The notes under the pieces were generated by a model. That model did not search any database, was not told the origin of the DNA, and was given only the letters and a program-made list of their open reading frames with translations. DNA of 64,000 nt, from positions 143,250,347 to 143,314,346 of the forward strand of contig OY744517.1 of the NCBI GenBank assembly GCA_963556195.1, written 5' to 3'. The position numbers and the translations under genes were made by a program. Source of the stretch: Sepiola atlantica (Eukaryota; Mollusca; Cephalopoda; Sepiida; Sepiolidae). The stretch's first letter is position 1, and the number at the start of each line of letters is the position of its first letter. Of the stretch, positions 1 to 10,805 are shown in pieces.

Positions 1-41
1 AAGCAAAAAACTCTGTGTAGTTTGATAATGTTTGCATGAAT

Positions 42-43
<2 letters not shown>

Positions 44-94
<51 letters not shown>
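44..94. repeat. (TA)n microsatellite
   Basis: Pure TA dinucleotide tract in AT-rich DNA. The flanks (1-43 and 95-585) show no gene or recognised repeat. Confidence 0.97.
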
Positions 95-96
<2 letters not shown>

Positions 97-584
97 AATT
101 TAAAGTCAAAATATTATGACTTAAATAGAGTATAAATGCACAAAATATATTAATTATAAGTATAATTAAGATATAGGCATTCACAAACTCCAAAATTTGC
201 GGATATTAATATCAGCTCAATGGTTGATTAGTTATATTTATAAGAGCAGTTGTAAAGTAATTTTATTTTAACCTGAATTTATTTAATTTTCGATTCATTT
301 TAACCTCTACTTCATTTGATTTGTTATTTATTATTATCATCTATTTTCCTTTATTTTCTGTTTTTATTTAGTATTTTTATTGGTCGACTTAGTTTATTTT
401 GTATTTAAAATTTGATGTTTTTCTTGCTTGCTTTCTATATGTAATGCTATAAAGTGCGTTGATGGAATCATCCAAAGAATAATATAAAATAAAATTTTAA
501 AATTTGTTTTAGAAGCGATCGTACGCTAAATATTCGTTGTGTTTTAATTCTTAGAACTGATATAAATAATGTTCTAATTTTGTT

Positions 585-585
<1 letters not shown>
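95..585. other. AT-rich stretch, nothing recognised
   Basis: Very AT-rich sequence between two TA tracts. No credible reading frame or repeat was recognised. Confidence 0.6.

Positions 586-633
<48 letters not shown>
586..633. repeat. (TA)n microsatellite
   Basis: Uninterrupted TA tract. It gives a meaningless YI-repeat reading frame on the minus strand. Confidence 0.97.
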
Positions 634-636
<3 letters not shown>

Positions 637-796
637 TTGTTATTCCAAAAAAAGTTCTTATAATCCAAATGTTATTATTTAATTAGATTCTTTCACTTCC
701 TCTAGGGTTTTGTTCTTGGAGAAATCTGAAAAAAATCTATTAATCTCTGTTATTTAATGTGGTCTCAATCATTGATCGAACAAGCTACATTTCTTG

Positions 797-798
<2 letters not shown>

Positions 799-858
<60 letters not shown>
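799..858. repeat. (TA)n microsatellite
   Basis: Uninterrupted AT dinucleotide tract of about 60 bp. Confidence 0.97.
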
Positions 859-861
<3 letters not shown>

Positions 862-1167
862 GTTAAAATTATTGTTAATAATTTAACAGATATTTTAACA
901 CATTTGACACTGTAAGGAATTCACAAACATTCTTATAGTTTAATCAGCACGATTTTCGCCATATATTAGTTGTCTCAGAAAAATATGAGTTTATCTTATT
1001 TTAGTATAATTATTTTTTCTTTGCATGGTCATCTTCTTTTCAAACATAACCGGACAATTAATATTTCTGAAACACTCCTAGCAATCATAATATGTAGTAA
1101 TAAATGATATAGTTTAGAACTTGCTTTTTGTAAAAAAATGATTTTTTTCTGAAACAATTAATATAAT
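859..1167. other. AT-rich stretch, nothing recognised
   Basis: No reading frame, repeat or RNA gene was recognised between the flanking TA tracts. Confidence 0.6.

Positions 1168-1225
<58 letters not shown>
1168..1225. repeat. (TA)n microsatellite
   Basis: TA tract with one internal TACAT interruption near its left end. Confidence 0.96.
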
Positions 1226-1229
<4 letters not shown>

Positions 1230-1344
1230 GATACACTTGGTCATTGCTGGAAAAAATGAAATATATCTATGGATATACATATATCCAATTTATCTGATGT
1301 ATTAATACGTTTTAAAATAATTATATGCGCGTGTGTGAAAGAGT

Positions 1345-1378
1345 GGGAGAGAGAGAGAGAGAGGGAGAAGAGAGAGAT
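1345..1378. repeat. (GA)n microsatellite
   Basis: GA dinucleotide run with a few G and A interruptions. Confidence 0.9.
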
Positions 1379-1379
1379 A

Positions 1380-2310
1380 CAACGTATATATGTAATTCTG
1401 TCGATTAAGTTTGCTGCTAAATCGACCGTAACTTAAATATTATATAACGACGACTAGACAGACAGACAGACAGAAAGACAGATTGACGGGCTAAAAATAA
1501 AACTTTGCGAACTAAAGTCCACGAAGGGATTTTCTTCTATTTTCTTTTTCTTTTCTCATCATCTGATTTCCCGGATATAAGATTAGTTTTATCCAACCTA
1601 CGCCATAATGGGGCGAAAACAAACCAATGTCAGTCCAACGTAGTATAACAGTTTGTGGGGAAAACTCAGGAAAAATTACATATTAGCTAACGTTTACAAA
1701 AGTAGTATCACGTCGCTCGTCTTTCACGATTCTTGTCTATAACTGAAAACGTAAATGAGTCCCCTTACTAAGGCAAGCAGGCATCAGAAACTCTCTCCAG
1801 ATTCCGAAGTGGGCTCTCCCAGACTTCCCCGGCCACGACTATACAACCCTCTACCTCTCTCACTTTTCTATAATAACGATGGAAGAAGAAAAAAATAAGG
1901 TTGAAAAGCAGACAAAATAAAACAAGAAATAAAAAAGAGAACTTTGGAACTAGCAGCAGACACCGAGAAAGTCTCACAACACCAAATTTCGAGCGAAGCA
2001 AGAACTTTTTGCTAACAGAACAACTGCCCCCTTCCCTATTCCTACACGGCTTATCTTCGCTTTTTGCGATTTTCCTTCCTTTCTTTTGGTGTTTCTTTCC
2101 TTCTAATTTGTCGTTTCATTGCGTTTGTATACCCCCTCTCACTTTCTCTCTCTCTCTCTTCACTATCTCTATTCTCTATCATTCTCATCTACCTCCGTAT
2201 CTATCTTCACCTATTCCTTTTATTCTGCCTCAGTATGTCTATCAATCTATTATCTCAGTATGTTTAAATATATCTGTCTAGTTACCTACCTATCTACTTT
2301 AATACATATC
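1380..2310. other. Unassigned DNA with short simple repeats
   Basis: It contains a short (CAGA)n run near 1458-1482 and a CT-rich patch near 2135-2160. The reading frames at 1768-2001 (-) and 1901-2281 (+) overlap, are compositionally biased and match no family I recognise, so I do not call a gene. Confidence 0.5.
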
Positions 2311-2311
2311 T

Positions 2312-2537
2312 ATGTTTCATTCTATCAGGAAATCACCAGGCAATATGCATTTAGCCTGATGATTTCCTAATAGAATAAAACATGGACACGTCTGTCTAGC
2401 TTACTGGTCATATGTTTTCATATAACTACCACCAAGCTCTACTCATGTATTGAGCACTGTTGAAGTAAATATTGTTAATATATACACAATATATTATATC
2501 ACCGTATAATATTATATGTGCATATACATGAAATTAC
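2312..2537 (+). repeat. Fold-back dispersed repeat, copy 1
   Basis: Two arms of about 29 bp (2312-2340 and 2355-2383) are near-perfect inverted repeats around a 14-base loop. Downstream sequence (TCTACTCATGTATTGAGCAC, then a GAAGTAAATA block) recurs at 4008-4060 and 52770-52805, and a reduced form at 36205-36230. Each copy runs into a (TA)n tract, as this one does at 2539. The right arm holds CTGATGA, a T-rich/A-rich hairpin and AAAAC, a degenerate version of the hammerhead-like core found elsewhere in the window. Confidence 0.75.

Positions 2538-2538
<1 letters not shown>

Positions 2539-2594
<56 letters not shown>
2539..2594. repeat. (TA)n microsatellite
   Basis: TA tract directly following fold-back repeat copy 1, in the position of a 3' tail. 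Confidence 0.97.
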
Positions 2595-2595
<1 letters not shown>

Positions 2596-2639
2596 TAGCA
2601 AACGTATGCGGTCTGTGGTTGTATAATGATAGCTAGTAT

Positions 2640-2925
2640 ATCACTAACCCCCTAAGGAAATGATGAAAAGATGGTCTCATGACCACAGAACATATACTAC
2701 ACTACCTCCTCTAAAATAGAGCAGCTAATGCCTCAGAAGACGGCATCATGCTAAATGAACATATACTACACAACCACCAAACAAAGGAGGGTGTAATGTA
2801 TGGAAGGATGGTTTCATGACAACAGAACAGATACTACATCACACCCAAAGGAGGAGGTAGTATTTGAGAGAATGGTATCAGGACAATAGAACAGATACTA
2901 CACTATCCCCCGTAATGGCAGAGTT
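2640..2925 (+). repeat. Diverged minisatellite, about 70-bp unit, four copies
   Basis: Four imperfect units contain a GGTCTCATGAC-like block followed by ACAGAACATATACTACAC-like sequence. They begin near 2670, 2742, 2808 and 2873. Spacing drifts between about 65 and 72 bp. No coding potential was seen. Confidence 0.75.
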
Positions 2926-3089
2926 AATATATACACTCGTCTTACCTCTTAATTTAGCAGGGAAATATAGTGGATGAGTCTGAAATAGTATAGTAAACTG
3001 AATTGAGCATTAAAATTAGTAAAATAGTACAATTAATAGAAGTAATAGTATAGTTTCGGCTTCAGATAACCAGATATCTAATCTCCATT

Positions 3090-3092
<3 letters not shown>

Positions 3093-3128
<36 letters not shown>
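3093..3128. repeat. (TA)n microsatellite
   Basis: Short TA tract preceded by CACACA. Confidence 0.95.
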
Positions 3129-3131
<3 letters not shown>

Positions 3132-3449
3132 GTAACTCTTTCTGTGTTCTCTTTCCTGATCTTTGTGTATTATGTTAACCCAATTGCTGGACAGAATTGC
3201 TTGAAAATTGGCATGTGGACTACTGACCTCTGAAGGTCATAGGCTATATAAGAAATACATCACTTTAACGCTGGAGGTCAACCCCTCACACACACACCGA
3301 AAACTGTTTTCCCTTAGATTCAAATGAAATTTAAACCATAGGTAAATTATCAAAAATGATGTCTATTCCCAAAATTTCAGAAATTTTTTATAATTAAGAT
3401 TGTCCCAGCTGGCACAACTCCTTTACTGAAAAGTGTTTCCCTTTGATTC

Positions 3450-3452
<3 letters not shown>
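3129..3452 (+). repeat. Unclassified repeat-like segment between TA tracts
   Basis: AT-rich non-coding segment starting with a CTTTCTGTGTTCTC-like sequence, similar in style to the start of the adjacent Helitron-like repeat. The ACTGAAAAGTGTTTCCC block near 3424 resembles AAACTGTTTTCCC near 3300, so the segment may be internally duplicated. Family unknown. Confidence 0.35.

Positions 3453-3523
<71 letters not shown>
3453..3523. repeat. (TA)n microsatellite
   Basis: Uninterrupted TA tract of about 70 bp. Confidence 0.97.
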
Positions 3524-3526
<3 letters not shown>

Positions 3527-3883
3527 AGAACACTTCTCTGTCTGTGCATGTCTGTCCCTAAAAACGAAGACATACTAGGAAGTGTACTTTCAATATAATT
3601 GTATTCATATGCGCAATTTGCATGTGAACATAATGGAAATATTTTTGCGTCTTTGGCTGCTCCTTAAAGAAGCTAATGACAATTTTCAAATATGTTACAC
3701 AATGAAATTAACTTATTTATTAGCGTTAATTTAAGAGTATTAACATGTATCTGAATAGCTCAGCGAGTAAAATATCTAGCTGAGAGCATCAAGGTTGCTG
3801 TTAATGTAAACTCTCCCTACCATGATGTTGCATATGATGCTATCCCACACACTAACCTGGGCAACAATGGGTAGCTCTGCTAG
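3524..3883 (+). mobile_element. Non-autonomous Helitron-like element, 3' end
   Basis: The right end has a GC-rich imperfect hairpin (CCTGGGCAACAATGGGT), about 10 bases, then CTAG followed by T. This is the CTRR|T terminus expected of Helitrons. The left part begins with a TCTGTCTGTG-rich stretch. The 5' boundary is a guess at the end of the TA tract. No Rep/helicase coding sequence is present. A similar terminus occurs at 20925-20952 and, inverted, at 30221-30248. Confidence 0.55.

Positions 3884-3911
<28 letters not shown>
3884..3911. repeat. (TA)n microsatellite
   Basis: Short TA tract immediately downstream of the Helitron-like terminus. Confidence 0.93.
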
Positions 3912-3914
<3 letters not shown>

Positions 3915-4125
3915 TAAAATATATTTATGCCAATTAAGCTACACAGAGGCGTCCGCGTTTCATCTTCGCAATGAATCGTCAGACTAAGTGCACAATATAT
4001 TTTTATATGCTCTACTCATGTATTGAGCACTGTTGAAGTAAATACTCAAAATCGATACAGAATATTTAATATCACCTCATAATAGTATACGTGTGTACAT
4101 GAAATTATATATATATTATAAAGTT
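3912..4125 (+). repeat. Fold-back dispersed repeat, copy 2 (one arm lost)
   Basis: The left arm (about 3913-3950) matches the left arm of the 52633-52763 fold-back (TTTATGCCAATTAAGCTACA). The right arm is missing, but the downstream CTCTACTCATGTATTGAGCA and GAAGTAAATACT blocks are present. Read on the minus strand, 3957-3982 gives CTGACGA, a hairpin and GAAAC, a hammerhead-like core. Confidence 0.75.
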
Positions 4126-4169
4126 ATGTATGTTTAGATGTTCATGTATTTGTAAGTAAAGATTCCCTG

Positions 4170-4450
4170 AACTAATTAAACGATCATAATGAATTTTAGA
4201 ACGCAGATTTGCATTGAATTTGATCCATAATCATTAGACCCAAAAGAAGCAAAATTCTCCGAATTTCAATTTCGTTTTAAGATCACTTTAACTCAAACCT
4301 TAAATTTTGGACAGTTTCTAGAATCAAAATCATGAAATGGATTTTGATCAACATTGGAATAAGAATTCTAGACATAAGGTTTAGTATCTTAATTGTAATC
4401 TTGTAAAGGAGGCAGACATATGGTGTTAAATTGTTTTGTATTATTTTGAT
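4170..4450 (-). repeat. 600-bp dispersed repeat, rearranged copy D
   Basis: On the minus strand it matches the family found at 34643, 43289 and 61139. The 3' block (GTTCTAAAATTCAT and GATCG..TTAATTAG) lies next to the central block (TTGAAATTC..AGA) with material between them missing. It is an internally deleted copy in inverse orientation to the other three. Confidence 0.65.
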
Positions 4451-4459
4451 CATTCGAAC

Positions 4460-4500
4460 TACTGTTCGTTTTTTTAATAGAAATCGCTCCAGACAAGGCA
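4460..4500 (-). repeat. Short dispersed motif (CGATTTCTATTAAAAAAAC type)
   Basis: The block AATAGAAATCGCTCCAGACA here reappears inverted at about 36557-36593 and, more diverged, at 5425-5455. It is probably a fragment of an unidentified transposon. Confidence 0.5.
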
Positions 4501-4689
4501 TGAAGCAACTTAATGTAAGGAGCTAAAAAATATCACTTAAAGGTAACAAAACCCAGCCGACGATAAGTGTTAGATAAATAGATTGCGGACTAGAAAACAG
4601 CAATGTTCCCCGTTTGCCAGAAACATCGCCCATGAAATGTGAGGACTAAAGTACAAAATAAGGGAAGCGAGAATTAGGAGGTTGTTGAA

Positions 4690-4905
4690 AGTAAACTCAA
4701 GGTCCACTTTCTACTCTGCTTCTCGTCTTGGATGTTATTCTAACAAAGTTTTGGTCGATGCAACCTCCGACCTCTTTCAGGTTCGTCTTGTGTAACTCGG
4801 AAATCTTAATGTCCAACTCGGAAATCGGGTCTTTGCGCAACGGATAAAAGTGATAGGTTATGATCAGTGACATTCTTCTGGAGGTTGAAGGCTCAATCTG
4901 CATTA
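4690..4905 (+). repeat. Single arm of a fold-back repeat
   Basis: Starts CTTGGATGTTATTCTAAC and continues with GTTTTGG..GATGCAACCTCCGACC and CTCGGAAATC. These blocks match both arms of the fold-back at 47372-47601. Only one arm is visible here. Confidence 0.6.
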
Positions 4906-4909
4906 CATC

Positions 4910-5900
4910 ATATTAAGTCATTTAACAAGGCATGAGACAACAATCAAAACCAACAGAGCAAAACAAAATAAATGGTCCAATGTTCTCGAAAGTCACGCTA
5001 AGCGTCTCTTTTTTCTTTTCTTTTAATAATTAATTCTTAAAATGGTCTTAATACTACTGTCTTATTGAAACGCGTATGATCACACTACGCGTTATCTACA
5101 ATCGCCGCTACATGTCACGTAAACACAGGAAACGGTGTGCATGTTATTAGATATGGACTGATAAGTTTAGTAAAGTGTAATGATAATTTGAATTTACGTA
5201 GATTTCTTGGTTTTCATTTTAATTTTATTAAAAAAAAGAACTCTATTCTACTTCACGAGTGTTAGTAAAAAACTATACTTGTCACTCATGGAATAGTTTG
5301 TTTACATTTTCTTCGAACTTGATGCAATAATAATAGAACGCTAATAATTGTTGTGTCACTTGTATTTAAATAAACGATCCCATGAAATTATATAAAGAAA
5401 TTGAACAACAAAAAGTCAAATTTTAATGGGAGTCGCTCCAGACATGACATGCAGCTAATTGATGTAAAGTTTTCGTTTCATAAATGCTTACCCAATATTT
5501 ACGTTGTTTTATATCCAACATACTTAACCATACTTAACGAAAACAACCCCATAAAACATATATACAAATTCTTCAAAACGTCATCATCTATTTTTAATGT
5601 TTACATCAAAACTCACACACAATGAACAATATATATTAAAAATGTCATACAATCGAATTTTCCTTACTTGACACACATGGTTGCATCTAATTTTCCAACA
5701 GTTATTCTAAAAAAATTTTTTAAAAAGAATTTCTATTTCAATAAATAACGTAAATTGATCAATAGTTTTTGGTTTGTAGTTTGCTTCTGAAAACTTCATT
5801 TTTAAGAAATCCTGCAAGAAAAAATCAAAAGACGCTACTTTGCCATAATAATAACTATTCTAACACGTTCTGGTGTCGTATACATTAAGATGACGGTAAA
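4910..5900. other. AT-rich DNA, nothing recognised
   Basis: No gene-like frame. The 5401-5625 frame is AT-rich and matches nothing I recognise. A short copy of the CGCTCCAGACA motif lies near 5430. Confidence 0.5.
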
Positions 5901-5904
5901 GCTA

Positions 5905-5975
5905 AAACAATCTGGCGTAGTACAAGATGGCGTAAAACAAGATGGCGTAAAACAATATGGCGTAATAAAAATGAT
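5905..5975 (+). repeat. 15-bp minisatellite (AAGATGGCGTAAAAC)
   Basis: Successive units AATCTGGCGTAGTAC, AAGATGGCGTAAAAC (twice) and AATATGGCGTAATAA lie in tandem. A diverged extension with GATGCCGTGATGCAG runs to about 5995. Confidence 0.85.
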
Positions 5976-5999
5976 GCCGTGATGCAGTAAAACAATTCT

Positions 6000-6900
6000 T
6001 TTTAGTGTATAAGTTTTATTATTATCAAAAATACAGTTTTGATGTTATTAGAATTTTAAAATAGATGATTGCTTTTTGAAGACCCTACATATCATTAGAT
6101 ACTTAAAATCCATAAATTGTTTCATAATTAATCAATCTATATATTATTTAAAAGATATTGTGTTTTGGGGAGTTTGTCTGTTAATACGCAAATAAAAACA
6201 TGTAATTGGTTGACAAAAAAGAATAGGCAGAGTACACATTAATAAAGCAGTAGTCTTTACGATATCAATACCCGAGTTCGAATCTCACATATGTCTAACG
6301 GATTTTTTTAACTAGCTACGTTTTTATAGATTTAAAGAAATTAACATGACATAATAACATGACAAAAACATTACATAAATATATTTTAAAACTATGTGAC
6401 GTTTTGATGACCAGCAAAAACCGTTAACAAAAAGTATTCGGCATTAGTTCAAAGTGAATTACTTTTGATTCAAAGCATGTTTACGAATGTTTGTTTTTTT
6501 GCCAATAAAAACAATACCTAAATAGTGTCATCGTAGTTACTTAATATCTCATGCAAATACTAAGTAGCGTATTTTTTCCAGGACATTGCAGAAATAGTTT
6601 TTCTCGTACTAGTTAGAAAGAGGTAGAAGCAAGTTAAAGATGAAACTTGACATAACCAAGTACTGTAACAACACCGCTCAATGGGCGGGTATAAATTAGT
6701 TTATATATTTTTTTTATATCAGTCCGACTGCTAAAACGAACTCGTGATGTTATTTGTCGAAAACTATAAACGAAAGGATTTGCTACAATGTTAATTAAAT
6801 CAAGTGTATTCATGATAGAACGCTATTCACGGTTCGATTTAAGTAAGCGTACATCAAATCATGTATCTGGGTTAAATATTTTACGAGATTACGATATATT
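6000..6900. other. AT-rich DNA with one possible tRNA-like remnant
   Basis: Near 6270-6290 the string CGAGTTCGAATCTC resembles a pol III B box, but no paired tRNA stems or A box are clear. Nothing else was recognised. Confidence 0.35.
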
Positions 6901-6926
6901 ATTAACTAGATAGCGCTATTAATATA

Positions 6927-7388
6927 TTGGGTTGGTGTATAATTATTACAGTTTCTTTTTCAAAATGTTAAGCAAATCAGTAAAAATTCATAAATTTTGA
7001 GTTCGTTGCGGCCCCATCCAGCCAATTTCCATACTTTTCCGAACTTTTTGAAAGCTACCAACAATGGTCAAATAGTCCATATTGTAGTCTTCGCCGAACA
7101 TTTTTGTCGTCAAACTTTCGTCCTCTTTCGTAGCTGAAAAAATTCCTGGTCGTTGAGATCTGATAGTTGACCTCTGCCTTCTTCATCTGCGAAGTTTACA
7201 TCTCATAATTTTGACCTCCTAAACCATCTTTCAACTTGGCCTTTGCTGATTGTTTTTCCCCAAAAAAAGATTCATTCGGATCGTGAAATGACTCTGCTGC
7301 ATTCTAAGCTTTCTTGGCGCCATGTTGTTGGTATTTTGTTGAATGAGATTTGTTGAGAAAATGGCGCAATAATTATGCCCCAACCCAA
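6927..7388 (-). mobile_element. Internally deleted mariner (MITE-like)
   Basis: Both ends carry imperfect terminal inverted repeats. The left end reads TTGGGTTGGTGTATAATTAT and the right end, on the minus strand, TTGGGTTGGGGCATAATTAT. TA lies on each side (6925-6926 and 7389-7390), the usual mariner target duplication. On the minus strand, broken pieces of the transposase N-terminal helix-turn-helix region can be read in shifting frames (for example LSDLNDQ near 7155). The catalytic domain is absent, so it could move only with an outside transposase. Confidence 0.8.
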
Positions 7389-7534
7389 TATTACGTTGTA
7401 TAAATTCTACCGCGTTTAATTCACATATGATATACCGAGGATTACTTGAAATAGACGCCCGTTTAATTTTTCTATACAACATAACACTACTATACATAAA
7501 TACATGATTAACTCTCTATATTAGACTAGCGGGT

Positions 7535-7700
7535 CCAGTGACTCGGTATATCCCGGGAAATTTGAGAAAACGAAGAATCGCAGCACGGAAAACTCCGTTT
7601 CATATTAGGCACACAAAGTAAGAAAATAAAGTTTTTTGAAGTTGTGGTCGAAGACCGAGTTCTTCCTGTGAATGTTTCATAAAAAAGAACCTACTAATTA
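7535..7700 (-). mobile_element. LINE 3' end fragment (CR1/Jockey-like family)
   Basis: The segment with AGGCACACAAAG, AAGTTGTGG and GTGAATGTTTCAT matches the non-coding or 3' part of the LINE fragments at 19130-19450, 25225-25664 and 54420-54965, all on the minus strand. No coding part is left. Confidence 0.55.
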
Positions 7701-7939
7701 GGATTCGTGTATTTTCCCCCAATCCAACTTTATCTTTCTGTCGATCAAATCCCACCAGTATCAGCAATTTAAAAAATGTGTTGAGGATGCGGATATCTTT
7801 TCTCTGATTTAATTTCCGAAACTTTCAAATTACAGAACCGTAAAATAATAAGACAATTGTGGACACAAAAGATACGAAAAGATTATAAATTAAAAAAACT
7901 GCAAGTAAATCTTCATATATGATTCACTGTCTTTTCGCA

Positions 7940-8015
7940 ACCCTTCCTCTCTCTCTCTTTCCCCCTCTATCTCCCTCTCTTCCTCTCCCTCTCTCTTCCC
8001 CTCTCTTTATCTATT
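7940..8015. repeat. CT-rich simple repeat
   Basis: CTCTCTCT and CCCTCTC runs, nearly pure pyrimidine on the plus strand. Confidence 0.9.
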
Positions 8016-8929
8016 TATCTTGTCTTGAGGTAATTACTATGTAACTTGTTTTAGTAAGAATCTTCATGTTCCGACGTTGTCCGGGAACATTGAGTAAATC
8101 AAGAATCGCACCATGCCAAAGTAAATTGACCGGAAATACTCTTTTCTTCCACAATGCTAAGCATTTATACACGATATAAAACAGCTATTTAAGGGTTTAT
8201 ACTCACCGAAATTTGTTTTTTCTGCAGTGTTTGTGTGCGTGTTGTTTGGGTGGATATGGGCTTTGGTTCTAATTTACAATATGATAAAAGAATGAAATAG
8301 CTCACTGGTGTACGAGTGAACAAGAATTTATCATGGTGGAATATAATTTCATCATGAAATTAATGGGGGGAGGTCCAAGGATACACATCGACATTTTGGG
8401 TTGTCCGCCGATTGTATGTGCCGGTTTATAATATTCGATATCGAACCGGAGCGCAACTTCTAGAAATAAATGGAGCTGAAAAGAATCTTTCTGTCTCTTC
8501 ACTCAAAATTCTAATTTTGATCCACGATCAGATGAATATGCGTGAATAGAACTCTGCGTAATAATCAAATGAAACAATCATTGAATTAAAATAAAATAAA
8601 AAACCGAATAGTGAATTAATGAAATGTTATTTGAAAAATAAATAAACAAATTAATTAGACTTATTACGTTGATCCCGTGTGCACGCTGAGTATATTAGAA
8701 AGGTTTATTTATTCTATTATGCAAATGAAATGCCATCGCAATAAATGGCACACATGAATAAATTACAAATATCTTCCGAATTTGTTTTTACATTCGAGAA
8801 CTTTTGAAGGCCAAGAGCTACACGACGATAATAAGACGGAAATGAACGCCAACCAAAAGATGAGGAACCCTATGGGAGTACTGACATTAATCAGTTGTAT
8901 GAACTGCGTTACATTATTTTATTACGTTC
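8016..8929. other. Unassigned AT-rich DNA
   Basis: 8075-8120 (CCGGGAA..TTGAG..AAGAATCGCA) is a diverged copy of 7550-7600. Otherwise no gene or element was recognised. Short frames at 8302-8502 (-) and 8782-8979 (+) match no family I know. Confidence 0.45.
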
Positions 8930-9105
8930 GGTGCGCACATGACAATAATTTGTTGACAATGAAGACGACAAAGTTGTAATCAGCAGTGAAGCAGTCTCGC
9001 GGCGATGTGTTCCACGGGTGGGAACCCCTGGCAAAAAAGCTCTGTCCATGGAATTTTGTCTGACGCTAGGCACATAGAGGGAGAAGGCGCATTTCGGCAG
9101 CATAC
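8930..9105 (-). mobile_element. LINE 3' end fragment (CR1/Jockey-like family)
   Basis: Contains GTTGACAATGAAGACGAC.., GTGTTCCACGGGTGGGAA.. and a TAGGCACATAGAGG block. These are colinear with the 3' parts of the copies at 19130, 25225 and 54420. It is truncated at the 5' side and has no useful coding sequence. Confidence 0.6.
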
Positions 9106-9133
9106 TTTCATTAAAAAAATACGTTTGATTAGG

Positions 9134-9358
9134 TTTGGTTTGGTAGTTTTGTTTTACGGCATATCAACCCTTTTTGGGTTATTTAATGCCGAATATGGTC
9201 ATTATAGTAAAAGTTTTTATGCTTCAAGTTCTTTATATCTTCAAATGTTTAATCATCGTTTTTGGTTTGGTAGTTTTGTTTTACGGCATATCAACCCTTT
9301 TTGGGTTATTTAATGCCGAATCTGGTCATTATAGTAAAAGATTTATGCTTCAAGTTCT
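9134..9358 (+). repeat. Tandem repeat, two copies, period about 126 bp
   Basis: Two near-identical units (from about 9136 and 9262) contain GTTTTGTTTTACGGCATATC, a short inverted AACCCTTTTTGGGTT and GCTTCAAGTTCT. Identity is very high, so the duplication is recent. A third, more diverged unit lies inverted at 30838-30990. Confidence 0.9.
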
Positions 9359-9442
9359 AAAAATAAAATAAAAAAGGGGAGGGAGAAAGGGAGAGGGGCT
9401 GTTGTTTTTGTTTTTGGTTTTGTAGAACATAATTAAGTTTTA

Positions 9443-9468
9443 CAAAAAAAAAAAAAAAAAAAAAAAAA
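9443..9468. repeat. poly(A) tract
   Basis: About 26 consecutive A residues. It could be a retrotransposon tail, but no element body upstream was recognised. Confidence 0.9.
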
Positions 9469-9469
9469 C

Positions 9470-10130
9470 GTTAATGTAGGTGAATTTCGTCTCAGGGAGC
9501 CACAGGGCAGCCTGATCTGGTATCACCAGACGTTTGATTAATGAAGATGAATAGTTTCTGTCGGTTTAATCATTTCCTGTATCTTTTTCTTCTTTGCAGA
9601 TTTTTCGTATTTTCTTTCCAAGTTGAACAAAAAACTGCCTAACATCATTTTTACAAGATACATAGGCGCTTCAGAATTTCATCAGTCGTCTCAAGGTGCG
9701 ATACAAAATTAGAAAGTCGTATTAAAAACGGGTGGAATGGTATTAGTTAATGTCACATGACGTTTAAAAATAGTTTTAGCACGCCAACACAATCTAGTAC
9801 TCGTGCGTTGAAGATATGAATGTGTGTCTGTGTGCGTTCACTGCACAGGCTGTGATCGTCCGCTCGTTGTGCCGGTCCAAAGTTGTTGCTCGATTCTGAG
9901 ATCGGTCGCAGTGTCAATTGTGTGGTACTAATCAGTGCTACAATAGAAAAATTATTCTTCCAAATAAAATCACTCCAGTTTAAAACACGTAACAACGGTT
10001 TATGTTTTTGATGGTACAATCATGAATGTTTTCTTCTACTGAACAATAAACGTACAATTGAGAATTCTGAGCCAGACCAAGAGCCCGGCGTTTAAACTTT
10101 TCGGCCTAATATTCACAGGCAACATTAACT
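9470..10130. other. Unassigned DNA
   Basis: A small hairpin CTGGTATCACCAG lies near 9520. The minus-strand frame 9753-10019 was not recognised. No gene called. Confidence 0.45.
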
Positions 10131-10139
10131 GAAATAAAT

Positions 10140-10690
10140 ACATAGAATATACTGCCAAGTCTGCTGCAAAGAAGGAGAAAATTACTCACACCTGCTTGTA
10201 TCCCATATCTTTATAAACCCGCCATTCACCCATTCATGGAGTATAGTTGCCACATCTGGACTGGTTCTCCAACCACTAGTCTCTCCCTCTTGGACAGGAT
10301 CCGATACAGAGTCTTAAACTTAATAGGTCTCGCACTATCTACCAAGGTCCAACTCCTATCACCGCAATGTGGCATACCTGTCCTTGTGTTACAGGTACTT
10401 ACTTCCATGGAAGGTACTCCGACGAACTTACTACATTTGTACATCCTCAAGGTAAATATTCTCTATCAACGCGACAAACAGCAAAATCCCACCCCTCCAC
10501 TGTAAACGACCCCAGATATCGAAAATATTCTACTACAATAGATTCCTTCCTTGGGCAACTTACTTTTAGAATTCCTTCTCTGCTCCCTGTTTCACTGTCT
10601 GTACCAACATGCAGAAATTTAAATCTATTCTTGACAAATATCTTGCTACACAACTCTCCACCTAGGATACCCCGATATAAATTTGGCCCC
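10140..10690 (+). pseudogene. LINE ORF2 C-terminal remnant (CR1/Jockey-like)
   Basis: Read in two or more frames, the segment gives the C-terminal part of a non-LTR retrotransposon reverse transcriptase polyprotein: a MEYSCHIWTG-type motif, then SLLDRIRYRVLNLIG, a degenerate HRRNV-like region and the terminal serine-rich part. The same motifs occur at 13795, 32223, 41735 and 54420. In this class the region lies downstream of the polymerase core. At least two frameshifts and the absence of the catalytic domain make it a dead 5'-truncated copy. Assignment rests on motif recognition, not alignment. Confidence 0.75.
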
Positions 10691-10805
10691 TAATCATAGT
10701 AGCCTCATTACGTCTCTATAACAATATGCCTGTTTGGGCTGAGCAGAAGTAAAACGCAATTTTTTTATCGTAGCACTCTAAATACCAAAATTGGAGAATA
10801 AAGAA

